From CAWFZT01 sp963820415 (lineage in GTDB: Bacteria > Chloroflexota > Anaerolineae > Anaerolineales > Anaerolineaceae): a stretch of DNA of 64,000 nt. Each line of letters begins with the position of its first letter. The stretch's first letter is position 1. Below the pieces are notes generated by a model. That model was not told the DNA's origin, ran no database searches, and saw only the letters and a list, made by a program, of their open reading frames with translations. Both the position numbers and the translations under genes were made by a program. Positions 17,416 through 27,132 of this stretch are shown piece after piece. The stretch is from positions 1-64,000 of the forward strand of contig CAWFZT010000015.1 of assembly GCA_963820415.1 (NCBI GenBank). The letters run 5' to 3'.

Positions 17416-20400
17416 AGCGAAGGCGTAACGTTTTCACCTCGAAAGGTCGAAAGACGAGCTTGACCCGTTCCTCTTCGACGACCAGGTCGCCCAAAGATTT
17501 TTCAAGCATATCCGTTTGCTGAACGGATTGCAAGGGGAAAGAAGTCGAGAGTTCGGCCATTGTGGCCGTCCTGAGGGCTTCATAAAGACGCATGATGATG
17601 TCCCCCGAACCATCCTCGGCGGGTTTGACTGTCTCGATGATAATATTGGGTTGATCAACCCGGAATAGAGATTTTTCACCAGCGTTACCTGCCTGGAGCG
17701 TGACCGGACAGTTTAACTCATAGGCATTCTTGATCAAGTCACTTTCTGCGATACCACCGTTCCAAGCATAGAGGGCATATTTAAAGGTCTGCTGGCCTTT
17801 ATCGGCGGTCATATCAGGTGAGAGCGCTGATTTCAATAAAGTCAGATTGAGACTGTTGTCCAATACATTCAAGCCATATTTGCTGTCGTTGAGGATAGCA
17901 AACCCGTGGTTTGGTTCAACCAGGGCCGACCATTTATGGTTGCAGACTTCGAAGCGATTAGCGTCGAACGGGCGGCTGCGGTGATTGGGCCGAGCGATGT
18001 GGCCGAATTGGATTTCGTGTAGCCCTTCGTTGGCATGCAGATTCACGGGGAAGGCCACTTTGAGAAGTTTGTGGCTCTCTTGCCAGTCTACCCGGGTATC
18101 GAACTCGACCACGCGGCTACCCCGGCGCAGGCTGATTTCCTGCTGGAGCGTCGATGTGTTGATTTTTCTGGTGAGGCGCAAAATGGCGACCAGCGGACCT
18201 GCGGCAACCAGCTCGATTTCGGCTTGCTGATCGATTGGCACGGGAGTATCTTCATACATACTGTCAATATCCCAGGCGTCGAACCAACTGGGCACGTCCT
18301 TGTATAATTTAAAGCTGTTACAAGGCCCGGCAGCCATCTCTCGATTGGCCTCTTTATCAAAAATACTCGTGATTTCTCCAGTAGAGTTGAATTCCAGGCG
18401 TATATATTCATTCTCCAAAATGCTTATGGAAGCTTGCAGAATATTTATAGAAGAATCAGGATTAACTTTACGTTCAGCCGGATTAGATTTTACCGTTGTC
18501 CAGCCGCAAGATGGGACTTTGACTTCGGCCCAGGTCTTCCCAGCCATGCTCTGGATGGGTATCTCCAATCCGGAAGAATCCATTGCTTTACCAGCACTGT
18601 CCGGCAATTCCACCAAGGCTGTGCGATCCCAAGAAAGCGAATTGAAAATGGTCACCTCTTTTCCTTCACCGTTAAAAGATTGCCGAGCGGCTCCGGCGAT
18701 TTCCTGGGCAGAATGGATGACACTGCTATGCATGGCTTCAGCTTCCTGGTATACGCGACGGATAGATGAACCCGGTAGAATATCATGGAACTGAAGGAGA
18801 AGGACGGTGTGCCAGTTATCCAGCATTTGCTGGCGTGGGAATTGGAAACCCCCCATATTTCCAGCCGCGGCGCTCCAGAATTCCGCTTCTCGCAAAGCGA
18901 ATTCGACCTTGCGTGTATTTTTCTTGGTGCGTGCCTGGGAAGTATACGTTCCACGGTGAGCCTGGAAGTATAATTCTCCGATATAACGAGCGGACGGGAT
19001 TCCTTTTGCCTTGGCGTCCTGGAAGAAATCAATGGGTGAGGCCATGCGCGTTTTGGGCAAACCTTCCAGGTTTCTGGCCCTGCGAAGATATTCCAGGTGA
19101 TCGTGGGTGGGACCACCCCCTCCGTCTCCGTGACCAAAAGCAACAATAAGAGAAGATAAGCCGTCCTTCTGGACGCGCTCTGTCCAGCGCCGGTTCAGCG
19201 CTTCCGGACGCGTCTCGCTGTTGTAATCATTGAAGATATGCGCCAGGACCGTAGATCCATCGATACCTTCCCAGGTAAACAAGTTATACGGGAATGGATC
19301 TCCACCATTGTAGGTCCAGAAGATTTTGGAGGTAGCAAAATACTTGATGCCACAGCCGCTCATGATCTGGGGCAATGCGCCGGAATAGCCAAAAACATCT
19401 GGCAGCCAGAGCAGTTCACTATCTGTATCAAATTCCTCTTTGAAAAAACGCTTTCCATACATGAATTGCCGGATCAGGCTTTCACCGCCAGCCAGGTTCG
19501 TATCGGCTTCTATCCACATGCCGCCTTCGGTAATGAATTGGCCGGTTTTAGCGGCGGTTTTCACCTGGTCGTAAAGATCCGGGTATTTCTGTCTCAGCAT
19601 GTATAACAGGTGAGGTTGGCTTTGCAGGTAGCGGTATTCCGGATATTCTTGCATCAAAGCTAACTGATTGGAGATAGTTCGACCGATCTTCCTTTCGGTT
19701 TCAGCCAGAGGCCACAACCAGGCGACATCCAGGTGGGCGTGCCCAAAGGTATAAAGCAACGGAGTAGTCGAGCCATTGGTGCAATCCATCAGCGGTTTGA
19801 AGAGCTGCCGAGCTCGCTGGATGGTATCCATCATATTCTCTTGTGGGATTTCAAAATCGACCAGCAGTGTAAAGTTGCGTAACCCTTCATCAATTTCCGC
19901 CACCCTCAGCGAATTTTCGTCTAGAATTTTGCGAAGCTCATAAAGTGTATTTACGTCGAGCCATAACTGGTAAGCATCTTCGAACCAAATGCCAAAACTG
20001 CTGTTGCCAATGATTACCTGGGCTGGACCAGGTTCGGGCACAGATAGCCTACCATAGGAGACCGGGCCGCCTCCTTCAGGAGTAGGCCCGTGACCGGCGT
20101 AAGATTCGACCCACACGTCGAATTCGGTTCCTGGTATTCCTTGCATGGATAGAGTGATTTCCTTGTGCTCTCGATCTCTTGCTCCGGCTGCTTTGTGATT
20201 GACAAAGACAATCCCTTCACCGCCCACGTCTACTCGCAGAGCAATTCGTTTTCCGGCAGCTTCTGAGGGTAATTTGAAACTGGTATGGAACCATCCATAT
20301 TCCCATTTCGCTCCCCAGGGAGTCCCAGGTGGAAAGGATTGCAGCGCACGATGACTGACTTGATCGAGCGTAAGTTGATCGTGGGTAGTAAACCCATTCC

Positions 20401-20491
20401 ATTCTACAATTTCAAGTGGTTGGTAAAAATGTCTGGGCAGTGCGTGTAACCAGCGTTCAATACGGCGACGCCATTCGATAGTCAAGGCCAT
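17402..20491 (-). CDS. GH38 alpha-mannosidase
   Basis: The 1029-residue enzyme is a glycoside hydrolase family 38 alpha-mannosidase of normal bacterial length. An N-terminal galactose-binding-like region precedes the catalytic domain with GHAHLDVAWLWPLAETERKI near residue 250, where HxD binds zinc, and LLWLPDVFGYSGALPQIM near residue 362, where the Asp after Pro is the nucleophile. AFGHGDGGGGPTHDHLEYL adds further zinc and substrate ligands. C-terminal beta domains follow. No signal peptide is seen, so cytoplasmic action on oligosaccharides is expected. The ATG at 20491 is preceded by AGGAGA. It is transcribed alone, towards the oxidoreductase. Confidence 0.93.
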   Translation of the reverse strand: MALTIEWRRRIERWLHALPRHFYQPLEIVEWNGFTTHDQLTLDQVSHRALQSFPPGTPWGAKWEYGWFHTSFKLPSEAAGKRIALRVDVGGEGIVFVNHKAAGARDREHKEITLSMQGIPGTEFDVWVESYAGHGPTPEGGGPVSYGRLSVPEPGPAQVIIGNSSFGIWFEDAYQLWLDVNTLYELRKILDENSLRVAEIDEGLRNFTLLVDFEIPQENMMDTIQRARQLFKPLMDCTNGSTTPLLYTFGHAHLDVAWLWPLAETERKIGRTISNQLALMQEYPEYRYLQSQPHLLYMLRQKYPDLYDQVKTAAKTGQFITEGGMWIEADTNLAGGESLIRQFMYGKRFFKEEFDTDSELLWLPDVFGYSGALPQIMSGCGIKYFATSKIFWTYNGGDPFPYNLFTWEGIDGSTVLAHIFNDYNSETRPEALNRRWTERVQKDGLSSLIVAFGHGDGGGGPTHDHLEYLRRARNLEGLPKTRMASPIDFFQDAKAKGIPSARYIGELYFQAHRGTYTSQARTKKNTRKVEFALREAEFWSAAAGNMGGFQFPRQQMLDNWHTVLLLQFHDILPGSSIRRVYQEAEAMHSSVIHSAQEIAGAARQSFNGEGKEVTIFNSLSWDRTALVELPDSAGKAMDSSGLEIPIQSMAGKTWAEVKVPSCGWTTVKSNPAERKVNPDSSINILQASISILENEYIRLEFNSTGEITSIFDKEANREMAAGPCNSFKLYKDVPSWFDAWDIDSMYEDTPVPIDQQAEIELVAAGPLVAILRLTRKINTSTLQQEISLRRGSRVVEFDTRVDWQESHKLLKVAFPVNLHANEGLHEIQFGHIARPNHRSRPFDANRFEVCNHKWSALVEPNHGFAILNDSKYGLNVLDNSLNLTLLKSALSPDMTADKGQQTFKYALYAWNGGIAESDLIKNAYELNCPVTLQAGNAGEKSLFRVDQPNIIIETVKPAEDGSGDIIMRLYEALRTATMAELSTSFPLQSVQQTDMLEKSLGDLVVEEERVKLVFRPFEVKTLRLRFRKM

Positions 20492-20580
20492 GTCTGCTAA
20501 TCTCCTGTGAAAAATGATTTAAATAGGTACCCAAGGATTGTACAACAAGAAAAGCGTTTCTATATAGAGATTTGAATATA

Positions 20581-20617
20581 AAAAGAAAAAGACTACCTCG
20601 AAAGTAGTCATTTTTCT
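20581..20617 (-). terminator. Terminator downstream of tRNA-Asp
   Basis: A 6-bp stem (GACTAC at 20591-20596 and GTAGTC at 20604-20609) has a 7-base loop, with A-rich sequence on the left and T-rich on the right. On the minus strand it ends in TTTTTCTTTT, directly after the tRNA gene. It also lies in the GH38 upstream region. Confidence 0.65.
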
Positions 20618-20647
20618 TCCCCTCGTTTAGGAGATTCCGCTTTTCAG

Positions 20648-20722
20648 CGGGAGCGACGGGATTCGAACCCGCGGTCTCGGCCTTGACAGGGCCGCATGTT
20701 AAACCAGCTACACCACGCCCCC
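20648..20722 (-). tRNA. tRNA-Asp (GTC)
   Basis: The minus strand folds into a standard 75-base cloverleaf. The acceptor stem pairs GGGGGCG (from 20722) with CGCTCCC, the T arm carries GGTTCGAATCC, and the anticodon loop is CTGTCAA between CGGCC and GGCCG, giving anticodon GTC. G is the discriminator base. The CCA end is not encoded. It stands downstream of ndk on the same strand. Confidence 0.95.
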
Positions 20723-20801
20723 GAACAACGACCGATAGTTTATCACGTTACCTGTTCACCGTCAAGGAATTGCTTGGCGCGGAAGGTGTGTGTGCGGCCG
20801 A

Positions 20802-21257
20802 TTAATCATTTTCGAGAAGCCAGGGGTCAAGGCTGCGCTCCCAATCGGTAATTTCATCGGGTTGAAACCACAAAGCGATTTCAGCCGCAGCATTTTCGGG
20901 CGAGTCGGAGGCATGGGTTAAATTGCGGCTGGTTTGAATTGCCAGGTCGTGCCGGATTGTGCCGGGCATGGCGGCGGCCGGATTTGTGGCACCCATGGTT
21001 TGCCTGACAGCCGCGATGACGTTTGGCCCTTCCCAAACCATGGAGAGAACTGGAGAAGAGGTGATATATCTTACAAGGCCCTCGTAAAAGGGTTTACCTT
21101 TATGTACCGCATAGTGGGTTTCCGCCAGTTGTTGGTCTACCTTGATAAATTTTGCCGCGACAAGTTTCATCCCCCGGCGTTCGAGCCGCGCAATTATTTC
21201 ACCGATCAAGCCGCGCTGTACTCCATCAGGCTTGACCAGGACCAGCGTCCTTTCCAT
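20802..21257 (-). CDS. ndk: Nucleoside diphosphate kinase
   Basis: The 151-residue enzyme transfers the gamma phosphate between nucleoside triphosphates and diphosphates. MERTLVLVKPDGVQRGLIGE is the canonical N-terminus, and NLTHASDSPENAAAEIALWF contains the catalytic His of the signature, here in the context NLTHASDS where NxxHGSDS is more common. The GATNPAAAMPGTIRHDLA loop also matches. It starts 37 bp after the stop of the giant TPR gene on the same strand and may be co-transcribed with it. Confidence 0.96.
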   Translation of the reverse strand: MERTLVLVKPDGVQRGLIGEIIARLERRGMKLVAAKFIKVDQQLAETHYAVHKGKPFYEGLVRYITSSPVLSMVWEGPNVIAAVRQTMGATNPAAAMPGTIRHDLAIQTSRNLTHASDSPENAAAEIALWFQPDEITDWERSLDPWLLEND

Positions 21258-21294
21258 GCTGACCTCCTTGATAACGGTTTTTATTCAGGAAGCG

Positions 21295-24200
21295 TTACTT
21301 TGCTAACAGCTCCTCGGCTTTAGTGTAAGTATCCAGGGCATCCTGCAGCCGGTTAGACCGTGCGTAGGCATCTCCAAGTATCTCGTGAAGAGCTATATTT
21401 ACAGGGTAACGGTAAAGAGCATTCTGCAGGTCCCGGATAATTTCTTCAAGGTATATCTGTGATTCGATCAGTTTTGTGTATTTCGGCAAAGCCTCATCCA
21501 GATCGCCACCATCCAGGTTGCCCTGGGCCTCGGCAAGGACCTGCGAAATATCCATGCCTGCAACAACAGGAACCTCTTCAGCCGGGAACCCTTCTGGTGC
21601 AGGGATAACGGCTGGTTGAGGCAATTCCTCGACTGGCGTGAGCGGGAGTTCTGCCGTGATTTCCGGTTGTTCAAGAGGGGCAACTACCTGAGGGGGCACT
21701 TCGGCAACCGGCACCGGTACTTCCGCAGGGATTATTTCAGCTGGTTGTTCTGATGGGAACTCGGCAGCGAGGACTTCTGCTTCAGTTGGCGCTTCAACAG
21801 GCGGCAAGACTTCAGCAGGTCGTTCTTGGGGAGGCTCAACAATCAGGCTTTCTTCTACTACAGGCGCTTCAATGAGCGGCAGAACCTCGACTGGTTGTTC
21901 CTGGGGCATCTCGACGGCAGGGATTATTTCTTCTGCGGCCGGTTCGATTGGAATCACCAGAGGCTCAACGGTTTCAGGCACGGCTTCAATGCCTTGCAGC
22001 CATTCCGGAAGACCTTCTTCGGCCGGAGGAGTTCCGGTTTTTTCAGGAGTAGCTGGCTCGGCTTCTTTCAGCCAATCCGGGAGCTCTTCAGCGGGTTCCT
22101 TGGCCAGAGGCAGCGGCTCAGTAGGAACTGCAGGAACAGCTTCGATCCCTTGCAGCCATTCAGGCAATGGCTCTTCGGGGGTCGCTTCGACCAGCGGTTC
22201 AGGAACAAAGCCAGCCTTCTCTTCTTCTGGTACTTTTACATTTTTCAGCCAGACGCTGATCGACTCACCTGATGCAGCGGTTGGCGCAGGGGGAGTCTCG
22301 ATAATATGCGTTTCCAGCCCTTTTAGCCAATCGGGCAGTGGCTCCTCTCCAGCAGATACTTCCGCAGGGATTTCAGCCTCAGGGGCTTCGGGAACCAGGG
22401 GTACAATTTCAGATATTTCGGCCTGGGGGAGCGGTTCGGCGGGTAAGGTTGTTTCAACAGAAAGTGGCTCAGAGGGGATAGCCTCAACGGCTGGCGGCTG
22501 CTCTGGCAGTTTTTCAGGTGGAACTGATAGCGTCTCCGGTTCTATACCCTGCCGAGCTGCCAGCGATTCGAGCCAGGCAAAGGCAGAATCGAGGTCCATT
22601 TCTTCAGGGGTAATGGCTTTAGGAGCGCCTATTTCTGTGGCAGAAATAGCTTCTTGGGCTGATATTTCCTCAACAGAAACCTCGACAGCCGGCGCAGCAG
22701 CTTCAGCGGGTTGCTCAATTTTTTCAACCGGACCCGGTTGCGGGATTTCCTCAGCGGTTGGGATTTGTTCCGCGGCCGGAACAGGGACTTCCGTTTCTGC
22801 TGGTGGAACAGGCTGACTTTCAGTCGCCGCGGGGGCTGCTGCTTCAGTCTCGGCAGGAGTTTCCAAGGCGGCGGCCTTTGCGCTTTCGATTTCTTTTTGA
22901 ATCCAATCGGGCGGCGTCGCAGTGCGCTGTTCGGGGGGAACCAGAAGGGTTTCCTGGTCAGCGCCTTGCTGGACAGCCAGGGATTCCAACCATGCCAGAG
23001 CAGCGTCGATACTATCTTCTGGAGCCTTTTCTGCCGCAATTGGTTCTAACGCAGGGGGTTGGGCAATTACAGGCGCGACCGCCTCGGCAGGCGCTTCTTC
23101 AATAGGGGGTTCGATTTTCTTCACTGCGATAGGTTGTGTTTTGGCGGCCAATTCTTCCTTAGTAAGTTCAACCGGTTTTGCTTCGGGTTCAGTCGCCTGG
23201 GCAGCCTCAGCCGCCGTGGCTGTCATTTCTGGCTGAGGTTCAGGAGTGATTGCTTCGGGTTCACCCGGCATAGCAGCTTCAACCGGGACGACTGGTATTC
23301 CTTCTCCTAATCCCTTCAGCCAATCTGGCACTGGCTCTTCAGCTTGAGGAAGTGTTTCGCTAACAGGTGTTTCTTCAGCCTGGACTGGTTCAGTTTTTGC
23401 CTGGAGATCTTTAAGCCAGTCCGGGGAAGTCTCTGAAACTGGCTCGGCGTTGACTTCGGCGGGGGCCTCTGAGGCGACAGTCTTTAGCCAATCAGGCAAT
23501 TCTTCGACTGGAGCGGCTTCAGCGGGGACGGCTTCGATGGGAGCTGCGGCAGCTTCAGAAGGAATGCTGAGGCCAGCCACCCAATCCGGAACTTCTTCCT
23601 GTGGAACCGGTTGAGCTGCAGCAGCAGTCGCCTGGGAGACAGGCTGCTCTTCCAGCCAGGCAGGCAGTTCAACTGCTGGTTGGGTCTCTTGAGGAGGAGC
23701 AACAGTCTCTGCAGGTACAGCTTGCTCGACCGGGGATATCTCTTCGGGTTTGGCTGTTTCCTCAGGTTGCGAGGACAATAGCTGATCAAGCTTCGCCAGA
23801 TCCTCCTGTTCGCTTTCTGCAGAAGGTGTTTCTGGTTCCTGGGCAGGAGCAATGGCTTTTAACCAATCCGGCAACTCAGCCTGTACGATTTCTTCAGGCG
23901 CCTCTCCTGAAGGCGCGGGGGTTTCTTTTCCTTCAGTAGAGCCAGAGCTGGCTTCAGCCCAGCCGGCGCTCTTCATCCATTCCGGAATCAACGCTTCATG
24001 TTCTGATGGTTCTGTGGTTACTGCTTGAGCAGGTTCAGAAGGAGGGGCAGCAGGAACCTGTTCTGTGGGAGGTGGGGGAGCAGCAACTTCAGGTAGTGGA
24101 CTGGGAGGAGGCGTGGCTTCTGGCAGGCCAGTCCCTTGAGCAGCGGGCTTTTCAACCAACCAATCTGGGATAATTTCTTCAGTCTCCCGGAGATCAACCC

Positions 24201-25017
24201 CCACTGATTTTGCCCATTCGGGTTGTTGCGATGCCTGTTGCGAGGGTTGATATTCGAGGAAATCGATCAGAATGGCGTTATCGGGAACCTCATTGCTGGT
24301 GGGGGCACTGGTGGTAATATTGGCTGAATATGGATCGAGAGTGATGACTCGTTGGCGATAAGTTTCAGCGTCTTCGGCGCGCGAAGTACCAGGTAATACT
24401 TCAGCTAATATACGATTGGCTTCGAGGCAGTTGGGCAGCTTATTTACCAACCGACTGCAAACCTCGATCGCTTCCACTTTACGCCCCATGATCATATATA
24501 TACGCGCCAGGATTACTTCCAAATCGACCCGTTTGGGGTCTTCGGCGAGAGAGGCTCGGATCTCGGCGATAGCCTGCGGGTAAAGTTCACCCCGGGTGTA
24601 CATGCGCACCAGCGCTCCACGGGTAAGGCGAACGCGCGGCGGTGTGATGCCATCTCGACGTCCATACAGCCTGCGGAGTTCATCTTGTATTGCTGAATTT
24701 GAGGGCTTTACTTCAAAAGCCCGTTCCATGTGATAAATGGCAGCATCAAGATTGCCTTCGTCTTCACGAATTATGCTCATTCCAATTTGCGAAACAAAAT
24801 CATCCGGAACGACGGATAGAATTCGAGTGAGAATATCCGTCGCCTCACCATATCGCTGAGCTTCAAGGTAGGCTTTTCCTAACAGCCGGTACGTATCGAC
24901 ACATTTTGGAAAAAGTCGCAAAATGTACTTACAATGCGCAATAGCTTCATCTGTTTTCCCGCTGTTAATAAACCCCTCGATCTCGTGGTTATAATCTCGT
25001 AAAGAAATTTTAGACAT
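21295..25017 (-). CDS. Giant TPR protein with repeated P-x-W motifs
   Basis: The 1240-residue protein has three parts. Residues 1 to about 230 are TPR helices (for example AIAHCKYILRLFPKCVDTYR). Residues about 240-1150 are a low-complexity stretch rich in Pro, Ala and Glu that carries 14 copies of a short P-[DEA]-W core, mostly LPDWLK or LPEWLQGIEAVP, and two copies of a longer block with the core AWLESLA. The last 90 residues are again TPR (AQGNLDGGDLDEALPKYTKL). No signal peptide or membrane segment is seen, so it is cytoplasmic. Function is unknown; the architecture suggests a scaffold with many linear binding motifs. Its neighbours are rpoD upstream and ndk downstream. Confidence 0.8.
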   Translation of the reverse strand: MSKISLRDYNHEIEGFINSGKTDEAIAHCKYILRLFPKCVDTYRLLGKAYLEAQRYGEATDILTRILSVVPDDFVSQIGMSIIREDEGNLDAAIYHMERAFEVKPSNSAIQDELRRLYGRRDGITPPRVRLTRGALVRMYTRGELYPQAIAEIRASLAEDPKRVDLEVILARIYMIMGRKVEAIEVCSRLVNKLPNCLEANRILAEVLPGTSRAEDAETYRQRVITLDPYSANITTSAPTSNEVPDNAILIDFLEYQPSQQASQQPEWAKSVGVDLRETEEIIPDWLVEKPAAQGTGLPEATPPPSPLPEVAAPPPPTEQVPAAPPSEPAQAVTTEPSEHEALIPEWMKSAGWAEASSGSTEGKETPAPSGEAPEEIVQAELPDWLKAIAPAQEPETPSAESEQEDLAKLDQLLSSQPEETAKPEEISPVEQAVPAETVAPPQETQPAVELPAWLEEQPVSQATAAAAQPVPQEEVPDWVAGLSIPSEAAAAPIEAVPAEAAPVEELPDWLKTVASEAPAEVNAEPVSETSPDWLKDLQAKTEPVQAEETPVSETLPQAEEPVPDWLKGLGEGIPVVPVEAAMPGEPEAITPEPQPEMTATAAEAAQATEPEAKPVELTKEELAAKTQPIAVKKIEPPIEEAPAEAVAPVIAQPPALEPIAAEKAPEDSIDAALAWLESLAVQQGADQETLLVPPEQRTATPPDWIQKEIESAKAAALETPAETEAAAPAATESQPVPPAETEVPVPAAEQIPTAEEIPQPGPVEKIEQPAEAAAPAVEVSVEEISAQEAISATEIGAPKAITPEEMDLDSAFAWLESLAARQGIEPETLSVPPEKLPEQPPAVEAIPSEPLSVETTLPAEPLPQAEISEIVPLVPEAPEAEIPAEVSAGEEPLPDWLKGLETHIIETPPAPTAASGESISVWLKNVKVPEEEKAGFVPEPLVEATPEEPLPEWLQGIEAVPAVPTEPLPLAKEPAEELPDWLKEAEPATPEKTGTPPAEEGLPEWLQGIEAVPETVEPLVIPIEPAAEEIIPAVEMPQEQPVEVLPLIEAPVVEESLIVEPPQERPAEVLPPVEAPTEAEVLAAEFPSEQPAEIIPAEVPVPVAEVPPQVVAPLEQPEITAELPLTPVEELPQPAVIPAPEGFPAEEVPVVAGMDISQVLAEAQGNLDGGDLDEALPKYTKLIESQIYLEEIIRDLQNALYRYPVNIALHEILGDAYARSNRLQDALDTYTKAEELLAK

Positions 25018-25114
25018 AGCCTGAGCCTCCCTTAATTAGTATGCACCAGATTTACGGATATTGCAAGTGTTTACATTGATTATTGGTCAGAGATGATAGT
25101 TTCCGGGGGAAAAT

Positions 25115-25149
25115 AAAAAAGCGATGCAGTCTATCTACATCGCTTTTTG
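25115..25149 (-). terminator. Rho-independent terminator of the sigma factor gene
   Basis: AAAAAGCGATG pairs with CATCGCTTTTT around an 11-base loop, with T-rich sequence following on the minus strand. It is placed 13 bp after the sigma factor stop codon and separates it from the TPR gene. Confidence 0.85.
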
Positions 25150-25161
25150 TCTTACAGATAT

Positions 25162-26379
25162 CTAATCCCCCAGGTAATCGCGCAATTTTCGGCGAATTGA
25201 GGGGTGGCGGAGGCGGCTTAGAGCCTGCGCTTCGATTTGTCGTACACGTTCACGGGTAACGCCCATTTTTCGACCGACTTCTTCAAGGGTATAAGCCTGC
25301 CCGTCTAGCAGGCCATAACGAAGCTGAAGTATGCGCACTTCTCGGGGAGGCAGAGAGTTTAAAACCTCTTCAAGATGTTCGCGAAGCAAATTATACGTAG
25401 CAGTATCGTCCGGCGGTGGCGCTTCATCATCCTCGATAAAGTCACCCAGGACGGAATCCTCCTCATCGTCGGTGGGAGTCTCAAGCGAAAGAGGCCGGCG
25501 CGCTACCTGGATCATGTTTTCGACTTTTTTCGGCGGTACATCCAGAGCAATCGCCAGTTCATCCACGGTTGGTTCCCTGCCGAGGCGCTGAGTGAGCTGG
25601 TGTTGGACGCGTAACAATTTATTGATCTGATCTCCCATATGCACCGGAACACGAATAGTGCGGCCCTGGTCGGCGATAGCGCGGGTAACTGCCTGGCGAA
25701 TCCACCAGGTTGCATAGGTGCTGAATTTGTGCCCACGGCGGTAGTCAAATTTCTTGGTAGCGCGGATCAAGCCAATATTGCCTTCCTGGATCAAATCAAG
25801 GAAAGGAACTCCACGGCCCATGTATTTCTTGGCGACACTGATCACCAGACGCGAATTGGCCGTTATGAGATGCTCTCTGGCAGCCCAGCCATCCTCAATT
25901 AACCGCCGCAATTCCATGCGCCTGCGCAAACTGACGTTCCCTCTTGCTAATTCCTCACGCGCCATCCTACCGCGTTCGATCCGCTGCGCCAGCTCCACTT
26001 CTTCTTCTGCAGTGAGAAGAGGTACACGACTGACTTCTTTGAGATAAAGTCCAATTGTATCGTCTGTATCTATGTTAGCCAGGTCGTCGAAAGAAAGAAC
26101 GTGTCCCGGTTCTTCTGCTTCTTCCTCATCTTCACCCCGTTCCAATTCCTCTTCATTTGGTTCTTCAACCGGAACGTCTTCCACGTAAGGAATGCCAGCG
26201 CTCATTAAAGCAGCAAATGCTTCTTCGAGTTGTTCGACTTCTTGTTCGGCTTCCGGGAAAAAATGTAAAATATCATCAATCGTGACATAAGATTTTTGCC
26301 GTCCAAGTTCGATCAGCCTGGCAATTGCAGGAAATTCCTCTTCTTCTTCATCTACTACATGAATCAACTCATCATCCAT
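25162..26379 (-). CDS. rpoD: Primary RNA polymerase sigma factor RpoD/SigA
   Basis: The 405-residue protein is a group 1 sigma-70. An acidic N-terminus is followed by region 1.2 (TDDTIGLYLKEVSRVPLLTA), region 2 with the -10 recognition helix (FDYRRGHKFSTYATWWIRQA and IADQGRTIRVPVHM), region 3, and region 4 with the -35 recognition helix (TLEEVGRKMGVTRERVRQIE). It ends RRKLRDYLGD as principal sigma factors do. The terminator at 25115-25149 closes the gene. Upstream, 143 bp separate it from the ABC cluster on the same strand, enough for its own promoter. Confidence 0.95.
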   Translation of the reverse strand: MDDELIHVVDEEEEEFPAIARLIELGRQKSYVTIDDILHFFPEAEQEVEQLEEAFAALMSAGIPYVEDVPVEEPNEEELERGEDEEEAEEPGHVLSFDDLANIDTDDTIGLYLKEVSRVPLLTAEEEVELAQRIERGRMAREELARGNVSLRRRMELRRLIEDGWAAREHLITANSRLVISVAKKYMGRGVPFLDLIQEGNIGLIRATKKFDYRRGHKFSTYATWWIRQAVTRAIADQGRTIRVPVHMGDQINKLLRVQHQLTQRLGREPTVDELAIALDVPPKKVENMIQVARRPLSLETPTDDEEDSVLGDFIEDDEAPPPDDTATYNLLREHLEEVLNSLPPREVRILQLRYGLLDGQAYTLEEVGRKMGVTRERVRQIEAQALSRLRHPSIRRKLRDYLGD

Positions 26380-26522
26380 AGAAATACTTTATGACCTCTT
26401 TCACAAATTAAAAAAGCTGATCGCTTTTTCAAGTTCTAGTGCAAGCTCCTAATCAGCATACACGTTTTCGACTCAAAATTCAATACCTATAATACTTAAT
26501 TAGAATTTTCTCAAAAAACTCG

Positions 26523-27131
26523 TCATGGAGTTGGAGTAAATAGCGGAGATGGTGTCTCGGATCCAGGCGTCACCTGAGCAGGTATTGGGGTAGCAGTTGC
26601 AGGAGAGAGAGCTTGACGATTCATGCTGTTTAAAATTTCATCCAACGAAGATTTATCTATCACAACAGGCGCATGCTTGTCGAGCTGGACATAATAACCG
26701 GTGGTAGTCGGGGTTACATTGCCAATCTTCATAACACTCGTGCCATTGGTGGTCTGGATGGTCAAGACTTGATAGGCTGAAACCAGGCCAAAAGCATCTA
26801 GAGTCTTTGCATCTAAAGTGGCTTCCGATTGTAAGCCTGTCAAGCTGGCGAGCAACTGCTGGATTTTTCCCTGATCGGCAGGCGTATTCTGGTCGTCAGT
26901 GAAACTCCAGGTATCATTTAGATTGCGTTTGATTCCAAACGTTCCACTGCTGCTCTTCAGCTCGAGCCCCATCAATTCACCCGTCCCCAGCTCGATGAGC
27001 CTTGGATATGCGGTTGCTGTAGGGGTCCCTCTTGTCCTGGCCTGTCCGGCCGGCGACCATTCCAAATACCAGGTTACTCCGATCAGGAGAACAAATATCA
27101 CCAGTACAACTAGAGTTCCACGTCGAATCAT
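26523..27131 (-). CDS. DUF4340 domain protein
   Basis: The 202-residue protein has one N-terminal membrane helix (LVVLVIFVLLIGVTWYLEW), then a DUF4340-like region with WSFTDDQNTPADQGKIQQLL and LDAFGLVSAYQVLTIQTTNG. The last 30 residues are Pro/Thr-rich, as in a flexible extracytoplasmic tail. DUF4340 proteins are commonly encoded after GldG-type proteins in ABC clusters, as here, where it begins 1 bp after the GldG stop. Its molecular function is unknown; it probably faces outward as part of that membrane complex. It is the only intact gene of the cluster. Confidence 0.82.
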   Translation of the reverse strand: MIRRGTLVVLVIFVLLIGVTWYLEWSPAGQARTRGTPTATAYPRLIELGTGELMGLELKSSSGTFGIKRNLNDTWSFTDDQNTPADQGKIQQLLASLTGLQSEATLDAKTLDAFGLVSAYQVLTIQTTNGTSVMKIGNVTPTTTGYYVQLDKHAPVVIDKSSLDEILNSMNRQALSPATATPIPAQVTPGSETPSPLFTPTP

Positions 27132-27132
27132 C

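Noticed and set aside
21872..22816. A 314-codon plus-strand frame and several others opposite the TPR gene
   Set aside because: They are antisense shadows. Their Ser/Gly-rich sequence is the complement of the Pro/Ala/Glu-rich repeats, and none has a start signal or known motif.
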